From a virus, in the IMG/VR virus record IMGVR_UViG_3300024257_000013, positions 1-55,570 of that record: 55,570 nt of DNA; one strand, given 5' to 3'. The translations under genes were made by a program, and so were the position numbers. The notes beneath the pieces are model-generated. The model had not been told where the DNA came from, searched no databases, and worked only from the letters and a program-made list of their open reading frames with translations. Shown here one piece after another: positions 36,736-45,142 of the stretch. Each line of letters opens with the position of its first letter. Within the stretch, counting starts at the first letter, position 1.

Positions 36736-37508
36736 AGGACCTCCTGTTGAGACTTCAGTAAATTGACCAAATCTGGAAATGTCTTACATTCAGATTGATC
36801 AGCGTATTTTGGTAAACTTTTAATTTTAGCGTTGTAGTTATCAAACATTAAATTGCTTTTTCCAACTAAGCGGTATACGAAATCATTCAACACATTTAAA
36901 TTTTTACGAGTTTGATAACGTAAGCTATCACGCATAGAAACTACGATATCAGAGTTTGCATTTTTAACTATTTTGCGAAGGATATTCATATTCCGTAACG
37001 TTTCACGGTCCACTAAAGTAGCTTCAAGCTTTTGATCACGGTCAATATCTATTATATCAAATCTGTCCAATGTAGCAGCATCTAACTTGGATCTTCCAGT
37101 GTAATGATGGTGCTCATTCTGAGGATTTGCGGTAGACATTAAACGGAAATCTTTGTGACACTCAACGATACCAGTGGGAAAGGATAAATAGCCGTTTTCT
37201 ATGGTATTTAAGCTTAGCAACACGTTAGCATCACCAGCATCAATCTCATCTAAAAGGTACAAACCTCCATGAGTTATGGCCTTATGCAGAATTGACGGAA
37301 TATAGGTACCGTCAACACTCATGTATCCTAATAAATGAGATAATGTTGTTTGACGAGTCATTGAGATACTGTAGAAATCAAGATCCAATGCTTCAGCTAC
37401 CTGTTTTGCCAGAGTGGTTTTACCGCTACCTTTTTCACCAGTAAGCATTACTGGCATAGAAACATTTACAAGTACTTTAACTTCTTCAAGTTTAAAATGG
37501 TACGTCAT
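36732..37508 (-). CDS. MoxR-like AAA+ ATPase
   Basis: 258 residues. Walker A GEKGSGKTTLAKQ, Walker B LYLLDEIDA, sensor 1 MSTANP and arginine finger region LDAATLDRFD give a complete AAA+ (AAA_5) core of MoxR/CbbQ type. N4 gp24 is of this kind. Coupled by overlap with genes on both sides. Likely remodels a protein complex with its vWA-like neighbour. Confidence 0.85.
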   Translation of the reverse strand: MTYHFKLEEVKVLVNVSMPVMLTGEKGSGKTTLAKQVAEALDLDFYSISMTRQTTLSHLLGYMSVDGTYIPSILHKAITHGGLYLLDEIDAGDANVLLSLNTIENGYLSFPTGIVECHKDFRLMSTANPQNEHHHYTGRSKLDAATLDRFDIIDIDRDQKLEATLVDRETLRNMNILRKIVKNANSDIVVSMRDSLRYQTRKNLNVLNDFVYRLVGKSNLMFDNYNAKIKSLPKYADQSECKTFPDLVNLLKSQQEVL

Positions 37509-38112
37509 TGTTGTCTCCTTCTGGTGCAGACTTTGGAGCTGGTTTCAGACTTACATTGAATAGCGCTTTATCGTCTTCTTCAAAAATAGCCATGTACAGA
37601 ATAAAAATTTTCAGATTTTCTTCTGTATCAAACACTACAGATGTACCATTATTTGATAATGTTATGTGTTTAGGTAAATCCTCTAAAACTTCTTTGTATT
37701 TCAACAATCCTCGAAAATTTAGTGATGTCATATCTTTTTCTTTGTCCAACATAGCCATTACAAGAAAAAAACACATGATGTCTTTAATATCAAACTTACT
37801 TAATTCGGCATCCCATTTATCATTTTGTTCTTCTAGGCTATTGGCCATAGCTACAAATACCGATAAGACTTTCTCATCAATACGTTGAGGATAAAATTTG
37901 CTGACCAACTCTGTATAAAGAGTAACTCCGGTCATACTCGGTAACGTTTTGGCATGTTCTCTAATTTTATCTATGCCAAACTTTAAAATACTGTAAAACA
38001 GTGAATTTGTGGTGTTTCTATCAATCCCTTTACTTCTTGAAAGTAAGGTATCGTAGATATAAATAGGTGAAGATTTTTTGGTAATAAACGGTAGGAATTT
38101 ATTAATTTTCAT
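37492..38112 (-). CDS. Hypothetical protein with SSB-like C-terminal tail
   Basis: 206 residues, mainly helical. The last residues, PEGDNNDVPF, copy the acidic D-D-x-P-F tip by which bacterial SSB recruits replication and repair proteins. The phage ssb itself lacks this tip. Overlaps the MoxR ATPase gene by 17 bases. It may bind host SSB partners, but the body is not recognised. Confidence 0.65.
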   Translation of the reverse strand: MKINKFLPFITKKSSPIYIYDTLLSRSKGIDRNTTNSLFYSILKFGIDKIREHAKTLPSMTGVTLYTELVSKFYPQRIDEKVLSVFVAMANSLEEQNDKWDAELSKFDIKDIMCFFLVMAMLDKEKDMTSLNFRGLLKYKEVLEDLPKHITLSNNGTSVVFDTEENLKIFILYMAIFEEDDKALFNVSLKPAPKSAPEGDNNDVPF

Positions 38113-38115
38113 GTA

Positions 38116-38345
38116 CTCCTATAAAATTAAGTCTATTCGGTAGGCTATTAGCAACAATATGTTCCTCTCTTGCTTTTGCTGCGAGTAAAGCTGTTTTATG
38201 TATACCTAAGTATGTGTTTTTTCTTTATTCACCAATTGAGAAATATACTTTCCTGTAGACTTGTTAAGATGGGATCCTAAATACCCGCTGGTATTTGATT
38301 TTTGAAGTCTTCTAATGAATAAGTTTTTACATTTTTATCTAAGAA
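38116..38345 (-). pseudogene. Decayed AP2/HNH homing endonuclease
   Basis: In two - strand frames there are fragments of an AP2-type endonuclease: NTSGYLGSHLNKSTGKY followed, after a frameshift, by KNTYLGIHKTALLAAKAREE. These match the AP2 and C-terminal parts of the intact endonuclease at 27757-28497 (SGYIGVSRPKR and FKTALIAAIRREEF). No HNH part remains and stops interrupt it. It lies between the 206-residue gene and a terminator. Confidence 0.65.
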
Positions 38346-38376
38346 AAATCGCCTCCTCCCGGCACAGGGAGAAGGC
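38343..38376 (-). terminator. Intrinsic terminator
   Basis: On the - strand GCCTTCTCCC pairs with GGGAGGAGGC (10 pairs, one G-T) around a 6-base loop and is followed by GATTTTTC. It ends the 115-residue gene transcript. Confidence 0.8.
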
Positions 38377-38397
38377 AATAAAACTTACAAAAGAATC

Positions 38398-38745
38398 TTA
38401 TAGGTAATCAAATTTAGTTCCGCCGGTAATGTTGGCCAGAACAGGATTAGTTGCTACCAACTCTTCCATTTTCTTTTGAACATTGACACCTTCATTGCAT
38501 TTCGCAAATTCCAGTGCACGAGATTTTAGAGCCTGAACTTCAGCTCCGATAATCACCAGCTTGCTGTCTTCTTCAAGTTCAGCAACATCCATCATACCAA
38601 ATGTGGTATTCATTTCAGGTGAGCTGATATCTTGATCAGCATTACCGTAAGCTTCACGGGCAGAAGTAACAATGTTACCAATTTCTTCCAGCTTCTCAGC
38701 ATCAGAAGCGTCTTTGTTCTTTAATATTGCGCTAATAGAGGGCAT
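38398..38745 (-). CDS. Hypothetical protein with its own terminator
   Basis: 115 residues, acidic and helical (MPSISAILKNKDASDAEKLE... to NITGGTKFDYL). The start has AGGAGATATAT upstream. Flanked by a 73-base gap before it and a strong terminator after it, so it may be expressed strongly by itself. Similar small acidic proteins are abundant in N4-like phages, but no function is recognised. Confidence 0.65.
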   Translation of the reverse strand: MPSISAILKNKDASDAEKLEEIGNIVTSAREAYGNADQDISSPEMNTTFGMMDVAELEEDSKLVIIGAEVQALKSRALEFAKCNEGVNVQKKMEELVATNPVLANITGGTKFDYL

Positions 38746-38818
38746 ATATATCTCCTAAATAATACTCACTAAATAAGGAAAATTATGCATAGTGAGTAAC
38801 TGCACAATTTTTGTAAAA

Positions 38819-39184
38819 CTAATAATCTTTTTCTTCTTTCAGAAAACCTTCAAATATCGAGACTCTTACTGATTTTTCAACCATGATGCTTTTTGGCAGT
38901 GCAAGCATCTTATTCATTACTCGACGCACAGCTGCTAGAGACTGTTCTCTTTCATACAGAAAAACGTCTATTTGGTAATATCTTGCTAAATAGCTATTGC
39001 CCATTGGCAGTACGTCAAAGTATTTATTCATTTCTTCTATTACTTTTTCAAAAGAGCCTGCATCAAATTCTTCTTTAAGCATAGCTATGTCATAATCTTT
39101 ACACTTTTTTAGGCCTAATCTTTGAGAACCAATAACAACTGCACTTGGTACTGCTAGTAGTTTTGCTAAAAGACTTTTATTCAT
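38819..39184 (-). CDS. Nucleotidyltransferase-fold protein
   Basis: 121 residues. AVVIGSQRLGLKKCKDYDIAML matches the GS...DxD core of minimal nucleotidyltransferases, and YYQIDVFLYER could give the third acidic residue. Two bases from the helicase-intein gene stop upstream. Substrate unknown; phages carry such proteins near replication genes. Confidence 0.55.
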   Translation of the reverse strand: MNKSLLAKLLAVPSAVVIGSQRLGLKKCKDYDIAMLKEEFDAGSFEKVIEEMNKYFDVLPMGNSYLARYYQIDVFLYEREQSLAAVRRVMNKMLALPKSIMVEKSVRVSIFEGFLKEEKDY

Positions 39185-39186
39185 AA

Positions 39187-41610
39187 TTACTTCCTCGTAA
39201 GTACAGGCAACATATTTGCATTGTTTAAGTTAACACCACATCTAGAACATGCTACATAATAACAACGCATTGCCACCAGGTCTTCGTGTGTTTCTACACC
39301 ACCTTTATCGATGATATCTCCTACCCGAGCATTGAGATCGTCTGCAATATAAACTGTTTCATATTCCAAACCTTTGGAGGTAAATACTGTAGCAATCACG
39401 TAACTAAGATCGACTTTTGATTCTTTTGCCATTTTGTATAAATTAAATATATTTACACCCTTACGGTTCAGTGTAAGAAGTAAATTTACAGCACTCTTTG
39501 TTTCCTGATCATCGATACATGCCAACAAATGGCTCAGGTAAGTATCCCCAGGTTTGCGGTTCTTTGTGTAATTTTCGTACTCTTCTTCAAGGTACTTATA
39601 CTTTTTTTGGTACACCTTTTTACCCTGGCCAGTTGATACTATAGCTAGTGGGTATGAGAATATTTCAGAGATGTTTCTAAGAAGGTGAAAACCTTTGTTT
39701 TGAGCTAATCTATGACTAATCTTTGAGATAATAGCAGCATTTGTTAAAGTACAATATAAAACTTTATCATTTTTGACAGGTTCATCTGTACCTACAAATT
39801 TAAACTCTTTGTCAGTATACTTTTGCATAAAAGATTGAATACGTTCAGCAATATCTATACTGCAACGAAAAGATTGAGTTAGGTTGAGTACTGGAGCATC
39901 TTCTAGTTCTTCGAAGCCGTCTACCAGATTTAAGAAATCGTAAATAGCCTGACTAGGTTCACCTAATCCAAGTTTTTTTGGTGCCTCAATAAGTTTGAAG
40001 ATTTCTAAAGCTACTGCAGTTGTATCATTTATTTCATCCAGGATAACCAGGTCATACTTACATTTGACAGTACCTTCAACCAATAAGAGGTGAAAGTACT
40101 TCAACATGAAATTGAAGGTAGGTGCCAACGTTCCTTCGAGCATCATTTCAATGTACTTAATAGCCAGTTCCTGTAGCTTTACTTCATCCAGGGCACTCTC
40201 CATAAATTCAAACATATCTACTGAAGCAGAAACGTAGAACAAATTGATAGCCTGTATGACTTTGTATTTTGCACTGTAAGAGATTTTCTCTTTAATACAG
40301 GTGTAGGAAATGTCACTAATATCCTGTTTAGGTTTTGCGTACCGGTAAGCTAATGCATGCAGTGTTTTACACTCAACATTAGTATTTCTGAATCGATACT
40401 TTCCCTCTTGCACAATGGCTTTGTTAAAGGCTGTATACAGTCCTCTAGATGGATTAATCTCATCAGCGATACGTTCACTCATAAAACTATTATGAGTAGT
40501 TACATAATCATCCGTAATATATAAATTATCTCCAGATACCGTAATGCATTGCTGTTCTTCTTGATAACAAAGTTTTTCAATACTGACTATCGCTTTTCTT
40601 ACTGTATTTTGTTTTCTAGGTGTTACTTTTATAGCCTTACGCTTTAGGCTGAAGGGATTAAAATCATTAAATCGTATTATGATAGTAAAACAGCTTCTGT
40701 TGTCTTTTTTATCATACAAATGTCTAGTTGCTGTACCGCCTAATGACTGAACTAATTCTGTAATATCTTTTGCTAGTTTTTCTGACGTAGTAGAATAAGT
40801 TACACGATTTCTTGTTCTTACATTTCCATCTGAGTCCATTAATCCATGCAGTAAATCTATTCTTTGAAGTTTACTTGAAAATTTATAGGTATCTGGAATA
40901 AACCTTTCATGAGAATATGTACCATGAAGGTTTAACTCTTTAAGTATCCTTTTTAAGCTGTGATCTCCGTGTTTTTGTACAGAATGGTTAAATACCTGTT
41001 GTAATCCTTTTTCTGAGGTATACCTAATCTTAGCCGGTTTTGTACCTTCAGGTAAAAGTGTTATACATTTATCTATGATACTTTTATCTTCTGAATAGCT
41101 ACTTAAACACACCTGAGTCTGAAAACTCCCATCAGCTATAAGTGCTCCCAGTAGATACGGATCTAAGGGTAATTCTACATAATTTGTAGCAATATTTGTA
41201 AGGGGTACTTTAAACTTATAGCTTTTAGTATTTTTCAAATTTTCTTTCAGTAACTGTTTTAAAGAAACAGCCCTATATTCTTTATTACGCCAATTTTGGC
41301 TATTTACATACCATAAATGATTAAGTCCACATCTAGCTTTACTTCCATCACTAAAATTTATTTCATACACATCTTTTATACCCTGTGGGTGAATTGCTAA
41401 TACTGTGTTTATAGTATTGTAAGGACTACATACTTTATCACCTACTTTAATTTTTCCAATGGTAGTCCAACCAGTAGGTGTAATAATTTTACTGCTTAAA
41501 GGTTGTTCTTTACCAGTACCGGCACCGGCTGATACGAGCAGTATTCCATCGGTGCTAACCACATGATCTTTTACGTCATGTTGTTCTGGAGTGTATTTTG
41601 TATAGCTCAT
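39187..41610 (-). CDS. UvrD-like SF1 helicase containing an intein
   Basis: 807 residues as precursor. Extein motifs: SAGAGTGK (Walker A, residues 27-34) joined after splicing to SFMSERIAD, then LVILDEINDTTA, GEPSQAIYDF, LTQSFRCS, TVFTSKGLEYETVYIADD and MRCYYVACSRC. Spliced product would be about 467 residues, a typical small phage UvrD/Dda-like helicase. Residues 35-374 are an intein (separate entry) inserted right after the P-loop Lys, so the ATPase is inactive until splicing. Acts in DNA replication or recombination. Confidence 0.9.
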   Translation of the reverse strand: MSYTKYTPEQHDVKDHVVSTDGILLVSAGAGTGKEQPLSSKIITPTGWTTIGKIKVGDKVCSPYNTINTVLAIHPQGIKDVYEINFSDGSKARCGLNHLWYVNSQNWRNKEYRAVSLKQLLKENLKNTKSYKFKVPLTNIATNYVELPLDPYLLGALIADGSFQTQVCLSSYSEDKSIIDKCITLLPEGTKPAKIRYTSEKGLQQVFNHSVQKHGDHSLKRILKELNLHGTYSHERFIPDTYKFSSKLQRIDLLHGLMDSDGNVRTRNRVTYSTTSEKLAKDITELVQSLGGTATRHLYDKKDNRSCFTIIIRFNDFNPFSLKRKAIKVTPRKQNTVRKAIVSIEKLCYQEEQQCITVSGDNLYITDDYVTTHNSFMSERIADEINPSRGLYTAFNKAIVQEGKYRFRNTNVECKTLHALAYRYAKPKQDISDISYTCIKEKISYSAKYKVIQAINLFYVSASVDMFEFMESALDEVKLQELAIKYIEMMLEGTLAPTFNFMLKYFHLLLVEGTVKCKYDLVILDEINDTTAVALEIFKLIEAPKKLGLGEPSQAIYDFLNLVDGFEELEDAPVLNLTQSFRCSIDIAERIQSFMQKYTDKEFKFVGTDEPVKNDKVLYCTLTNAAIISKISHRLAQNKGFHLLRNISEIFSYPLAIVSTGQGKKVYQKKYKYLEEEYENYTKNRKPGDTYLSHLLACIDDQETKSAVNLLLTLNRKGVNIFNLYKMAKESKVDLSYVIATVFTSKGLEYETVYIADDLNARVGDIIDKGGVETHEDLVAMRCYYVACSRCGVNLNNANMLPVLTRK
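40489..41508 (-). mobile_element. LAGLIDADG intein with class 3 (WCT) splicing residues
   Basis: 340 residues (35-374 of the host protein). Starts EQPLSSKIITPTGW, so the first residue is Glu, not Cys, Ser or Ala. Block B GLNHLW gives His98 and Trp100; block F QCITV gives Cys355; block G VTTHN gives Thr372, His373, Asn374, with Ser375 as +1 extein. Trp-Cys-Thr at these places is the signature of class 3 inteins, which splice through the block F Cys. Homing endonuclease motifs: LLGALIADG at 153-161 and LLHGLMDSDG at 253-262. Confidence 0.85.
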
Positions 41611-41624
41611 TAATTTTCCTCAAA

Positions 41625-41650
41625 ATAAAAAGCCCCTTCCGAAGAAGGGG
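41625..41650 (-). terminator. Intrinsic terminator
   Basis: On the - strand CCCCTTC-TTCG-GAAGGGG (7-bp stem, UUCG tetraloop) is followed by CTTTTTATTT. It separates the 78-residue gene from the helicase gene downstream. Confidence 0.85.
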
Positions 41651-41710
41651 ATAAAACACGGAAACCAAAGGAGGGATGGGTTCCGCATAACCAGTACAAG
41701 GAGTAGTCAC

Positions 41711-41947
41711 TCAAGTACCGAATGTTCGCTCCCGGATTTCCTCATAGAATCCTTCTTCAAAAATTTCTTGTTTGTCTAAGTCCAATGGATCAAATTTCAT
41801 TGTGTACTCTTTCCCAAATTCCCGTACATCACAGTTTCTGCTTGATGTGTAATCTAGGAAAGTTTGAATAGCCTGTTCAGCAGCTTCTTGTTTAGAATCT
41901 GCTTCAACATGAAATTGTGGAAGACTGACTACGTAGTTTTTACTCAT
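41711..41947 (-). CDS. Hypothetical protein
   Basis: 78 residues. KNYVVSLPQFHVEADSKQEAAEQAI resembles small phage proteins with a beta-hairpin then a helix (DpnD/PcfM-like layout), ending in an acidic helix. Its ATG overlaps the stop of the gene before it by 4 bases. Terminator follows. Confidence 0.6.
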   Translation of the reverse strand: MSKNYVVSLPQFHVEADSKQEAAEQAIQTFLDYTSSRNCDVREFGKEYTMKFDPLDLDKQEIFEEGFYEEIRERTFGT

Positions 41948-42441
41948 CGCTTATCTCCAAATTTTTTATTCATAATGTCATGATAAAATTTATACTGCTT
42001 AACGCCTTGTAATGTCACACTTCCAAATGGATTTTCCCTGGAAACTGGAGCACTTCTTTCGGTGGCACCACGAGTTAATTGTCTCAAATTATGCATTCCA
42101 CGATCATATTCCTCTCGAACACCACAAAGACGAAACGCTTCACAAATTCTTTTTTCCATTTCAGCTTCAATGTTTAAGCTACGTACTTTTCTTTCATCTG
42201 TTTCTCTGTCACCTGTCTGGTGATACTTTCTGGTAATTTTGTCTTCTAATGCGCCAAAGTCCCAAGCTTCTGATGCGTCACTACCAGGCTTAGCCGGGTC
42301 CCAAGTAGCGACAGGGATAACCTTTTCTAATTCAGCAGCAGGTTTTTTGAAGAAACTTAAAAAATGCTTATTACACAGAGAGTGTTCATGGCATTCTGCG
42401 AATGGGCTATTAGTACAACCACCTACTTCACATACATACAT
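41944..42441 (-). CDS. Zinc-finger-like hypothetical protein
   Basis: 165 residues. N-terminal CEVGGCTN...CHEHSLCNKH offers Cys/His ligands for one zinc. The rest is charged and helical with a DRETDERKVRSLNIEAEMEK stretch. Function not recognised; zinc-binding start suggests nucleic-acid or protein contact. Confidence 0.6.
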   Translation of the reverse strand: MYVCEVGGCTNSPFAECHEHSLCNKHFLSFFKKPAAELEKVIPVATWDPAKPGSDASEAWDFGALEDKITRKYHQTGDRETDERKVRSLNIEAEMEKRICEAFRLCGVREEYDRGMHNLRQLTRGATERSAPVSRENPFGSVTLQGVKQYKFYHDIMNKKFGDKR

Positions 42442-42456
42442 GCTAAATTGCTCCTA

Positions 42457-42537
42457 TTAAGTAAAGATATCCATATACAGGTAAACCATTAAGTATATAG
42501 TAAAAATTACCACTACAAGTTGTTTACGCTCACTCAT
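42457..42537 (-). CDS. Possible 26-residue membrane peptide
   Basis: Frame MSERKQLVVVIFTIYLMVYL... begins 7 bases after the stop of the dATP/dGTP phosphohydrolase gene. One predicted membrane segment with a basic N-terminal edge. Small but well placed in the operon. Confidence 0.42.
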   Translation of the reverse strand: MSERKQLVVVIFTIYLMVYLYMDIFT

Positions 42538-42543
42538 TATTTT

Positions 42544-42879
42544 CTACTCTGCAGCTCTTATTTGTAAATCTAATCTTGCTAAAGCATTCCATGCAGCATG
42601 TGCTGAATGCAGCAGTTTAGTCTCTTCATCAGAAAGCTCTCCAGCAGCTTCTTTCATGAGATGTCTATACATAGCATCCGTGTACCGTTTCTCGCCGTCT
42701 GGTATTTTCATCCAGCCATTTTCAGTATACTTAATTGCTCCGTATGTACCTACTTCGCTAACAGCTTGCAATGCCCTGGAAAAACCGTTTAGGACTAAAC
42801 CAATTTTGTTTTTTCCTTCATCGAGTTTGGCACCTGGCCCATCTGCTGGTTTGCCATTAGGGTCTGTTTCTTTAATCAC
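42544..42879 (-). CDS. dATP/dGTP diphosphohydrolase-like protein (MazZ/DUF5664 type)
   Basis: 111 residues. GAKLDEGKNKIGLVLNGFSR, then GTYGAIKYTENGW, DGEKRYTDAMYRHLM and LLHSAHAAWNALARL match the phage dATP/dGTP diphosphohydrolase family (PF18909). In 2-aminoadenine (Z-DNA) phages this enzyme helps deplete dATP; no PurZ-type synthetase was seen in this window, so here it more probably shapes dNTP pools. Overlaps the gene before it by 8 bases. Confidence 0.82.
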   Translation of the reverse strand: MIKETDPNGKPADGPGAKLDEGKNKIGLVLNGFSRALQAVSEVGTYGAIKYTENGWMKIPDGEKRYTDAMYRHLMKEAAGELSDEETKLLHSAHAAWNALARLDLQIRAAE

Positions 42880-43147
42880 GATTATTCACCTTGTCCAAAT
42901 GTTCAGCCAAAAGAAAATTACAAAAAGTCCAAGCATGGTGTTTACTAACCGCATCTAAGACAATATCTACAGCTTCTCGTGAAATGCGACAGCTGACACT
43001 GCCAGTTTTTCCGATAGTGTATTTTTTAAGCAGATATCGTTTTCTGGTACGAGAAGGAGTGTGACAAGTTTCTTGATAAACTACGAAAGTACCGTTTTGG
43101 TTAGAGTAACCACCCAAGTAAAAATTTTTATCGTTATTTCTAGACAT
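42872..43147 (-). CDS. Hypothetical protein
   Basis: 91 residues, basic, beta-rich start (NFYLGGYSNQNGTFVVYQE), then RKRYLLKKY and a helical end. Lies between thymidylate synthase and the diphosphohydrolase. No family recognised. Confidence 0.6.
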   Translation of the reverse strand: MSRNNDKNFYLGGYSNQNGTFVVYQETCHTPSRTRKRYLLKKYTIGKTGSVSCRISREAVDIVLDAVSKHHAWTFCNFLLAEHLDKVNNRD

Positions 43148-43150
43148 AAC

Positions 43151-44008
43151 TTATACCGAAAAAGGAAAATGTATACCAGGATGATGCTCATAACCTCGAA
43201 TAGCATAGTCTTTAATAGTAGAATTCTCTAAGTCTTCAAGAGTTTTGATACGAGGATTGATTATTAACGTAGGTAGCGGAAAAGGACTACGTTCGAGCTG
43301 GTATTGTAAATACTTAATCTGATCTTCATAGATATGAGCATTTACAATTTTATGGTAAGCGATACCAGGCTTAAGCCCAGTAATTTGAGCCATTACCAAT
43401 AAGAACCAGGAAACCTGGATTTGGTTAAATCCGTGTCCAAGAGGTATATCGTCACTTCGCTGATACGAAGTAAGATATAAGACCCCATCCAAAATACTAA
43501 AAGTATGTGAGTACATGCAAGGACGTAAACAACCAGACTCAAGGTCACCAACATTCCAGTAAGTAATAATTTCACCACGATCATCTATACCTTTCTTTAA
43601 ATTTTCATAAACTTTACGAAGTTGATCACATTCCGTTCGTTCACCGTTTATATCTCTATGAAGCCAACTACGCCCTTGAACACCATACACCTTACCCATA
43701 TCGTCTTTACCAAGACAATAAGGACTTTTTTGCCATACTTCAGCATTAGCGTTTGCATCCCAGGTATCTGTACCTAAAGCACGGAAGTCAGCAGCATTAC
43801 TGAGACCTTTAATATAGCCAAGCATTTCAGCAACAGCTTTCTTCCAGTATGCCTGTTTAGTAGTTAGCAAATGAAGTTGGTGATCTCTACAATCATAAAC
43901 AAAATCAGCATTAATGACAGTTTTGCACCTTTTACCGGTGCGTTTGTTATCTACCCAGACACCTTTGCTTAATATTCTTTTGCAAAGATCCAGGTACTGC
44001 TTGCTCAT
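43151..44008 (-). CDS. thyA: Thymidylate synthase (ThyA family)
   Basis: 285 residues. Catalytic Cys164 in [10 protein letters not shown], the phosphate-binding Arg/Ser region [13 protein letters not shown], the dUMP-selecting Asn195 in GFNQIQ, and HIYEDQI near the end. Asn at this position favours dUMP over dCMP, so it makes dTMP from dUMP with methylene-tetrahydrofolate. Context with MazG and dATP/dGTP diphosphohydrolase points to dNTP pool control. Start overlaps the gene before it by 4 bases. Confidence 0.88.
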   Translation of the reverse strand: MSKQYLDLCKRILSKGVWVDNKRTGKRCKTVINADFVYDCRDHQLHLLTTKQAYWKKAVAEMLGYIKGLSNAADFRALGTDTWDANANAEVWQKSPYCLGKDDMGKVYGVQGRSWLHRDINGERTECDQLRKVYENLKKGIDDRGEIITYWNVGDLESGCLRPCMYSHTFSILDGVLYLTSYQRSDDIPLGHGFNQIQVSWFLLVMAQITGLKPGIAYHKIVNAHIYEDQIKYLQYQLERSPFPLPTLIINPRIKTLEDLENSTIKDYAIRGYEHHPGIHFPFSV

Positions 44009-44511
44009 TTATACTCTCTAAATGCATCCAGCTCTAGAAAATTGATAGTTTCTTCTTTACGAGAACTAAAAATTGCGTCAATATTTTCTTGTAAATTTTT
44101 AAGAAAATAGTAATCTTCTGGCAATTCATCAATAATTTCATGAGATGCTGCACCATCAGGGTGATACTTCGTTAATATAGTACGTTTATTTTCACCTTTA
44201 AGATACACAGTAGCTAAACGACTTGTAACTATACCCTGTAAAGTGCGGATATCAGACAATAGTATGTCGTTATACGCCTGTAATTTGCCATTTTCATCAA
44301 GTAGTTTAGAAGAGACACCAGTCTCATGAATGAGTTTTTCTTCTAATTCTATACTAAAAGTAGTAGCCTTTTTACTAGCTGTATAAGACGCTTTCTCAGC
44401 CACTTTTTTTAATTCCAGCGAGCTTTCCAGTTGTTTTTGCAGATCAAATACAAGCTCTACCAATTGTGTAACAGGCATTTTAGCTAAAGTTCGTTTTGTT
44501 AAATTTTTCAT
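44005..44511 (-). CDS. Coiled-coil hypothetical protein
   Basis: 168 residues with a coiled coil over about 15-95 ([20 protein letters not shown]) and a mixed C-terminal part with [19 protein letters not shown]. Packed 0-4 bases from its neighbours. No family recognised. Confidence 0.6.
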   Translation of the reverse strand: MKNLTKRTLAKMPVTQLVELVFDLQKQLESSLELKKVAEKASYTASKKATTFSIELEEKLIHETGVSSKLLDENGKLQAYNDILLSDIRTLQGIVTSRLATVYLKGENKRTILTKYHPDGAASHEIIDELPEDYYFLKNLQENIDAIFSSRKEETINFLELDAFREYK

Positions 44512-44694
44512 TTATGGCGTGTCCCAGTAATCTTCAGTTAGTTTTGCATTTTCAAGTTCTTCAAACTTGTCTAATGCTTCTTTGTGTTTCATTGTTGTTA
44601 AATTTTTATAAGTAGCAGGAGTACCACTACCTTTTTTACTATCAGCAATAGTAAATTCTTGTTCACTAAATTCAGTCATATTGTTTTTCGTCAT
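44512..44694 (-). CDS. Hypothetical small protein
   Basis: 60 residues (MTKNNMTEFSEQEFTIADSK...), acidic, no family. Its 5' end and upstream sequence are duplicated about 1 kb away (45742-45792), where the same MTKNNM start leads quickly to a stop. Confidence 0.55.
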   Translation of the reverse strand: MTKNNMTEFSEQEFTIADSKKGSGTPATYKNLTTMKHKEALDKFEELENAKLTEDYWDTP

Positions 44695-44731
44695 TTTTAT
44701 TTTCTTTCATGTATAGGTACAATATCAATAT
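44682..44731. repeat. Direct repeat copy A (50 bp)
   Basis: About 50 bp nearly the same as 45742-45792, with a few substitutions. It spans the start codon of the 60-residue gene and the upstream CATGTATAGGTACAATA element. Confidence 0.7.
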
Positions 44732-44770
44732 GTGTTAAATGGTACATTTCAGCAGTTAACAGGGCTCGTT

Positions 44771-45076
44771 TCAATCATCGTAAACAATGATACTGTCTTC
44801 CACCCACGGAACCTCAGTGATTAAATATCCAAGTCTGTTGACTATGTGCATTCCATTACCGAGAATAAATATGCTGGCATCCTCTCCTGCGTCGTCTTCG
44901 TCGTCGCATTCAATCCATGTCCAGATGTGATTTATATTCGCGTTACGGACGAATACCAGCTCCTCACCGTATGTTTCAAACATGCACCCATCCAAGCTTG
45001 CATTGTCGTCGATGTGATTGGTGACAGGTCGATACTTCTCGATAAACTTATCCCAATGTAGAGTTACTTCACTCAT
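44771..45076 (-). CDS. Hypothetical acidic protein, locally GC-rich
   Basis: 101 residues (MSEVTLHWDKFIEKYRPVTN...), very acidic (ECDDEDDAGEDAS). Aromatic and acidic composition resembles small DNA-mimic-like or anti-host proteins, but no family is recognised. Its base composition is higher in GC than its neighbours, which hints at transfer. Confidence 0.6.
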   Translation of the reverse strand: MSEVTLHWDKFIEKYRPVTNHIDDNASLDGCMFETYGEELVFVRNANINHIWTWIECDDEDDAGEDASIFILGNGMHIVNRLGYLITEVPWVEDSIIVYDD

Positions 45077-45140
45077 GACTCTTTTCTTTATAGGGTATTT
45101 CGTGTTGCAGGGTGAAGTTAACAGAGTATTCTTTTTTCAT
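45069..45140 (-). CDS. Possible 23-residue peptide
   Basis: ATG at 45140 with GAAGG upstream opens MKKEYSVNFTLQHEIPYKEK..., stopping inside the start of the following gene (overlap). Short but with a proper ribosome site. Confidence 0.35.
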   Translation of the reverse strand: MKKEYSVNFTLQHEIPYKEKSHE

Positions 45141-45142
45141 AA

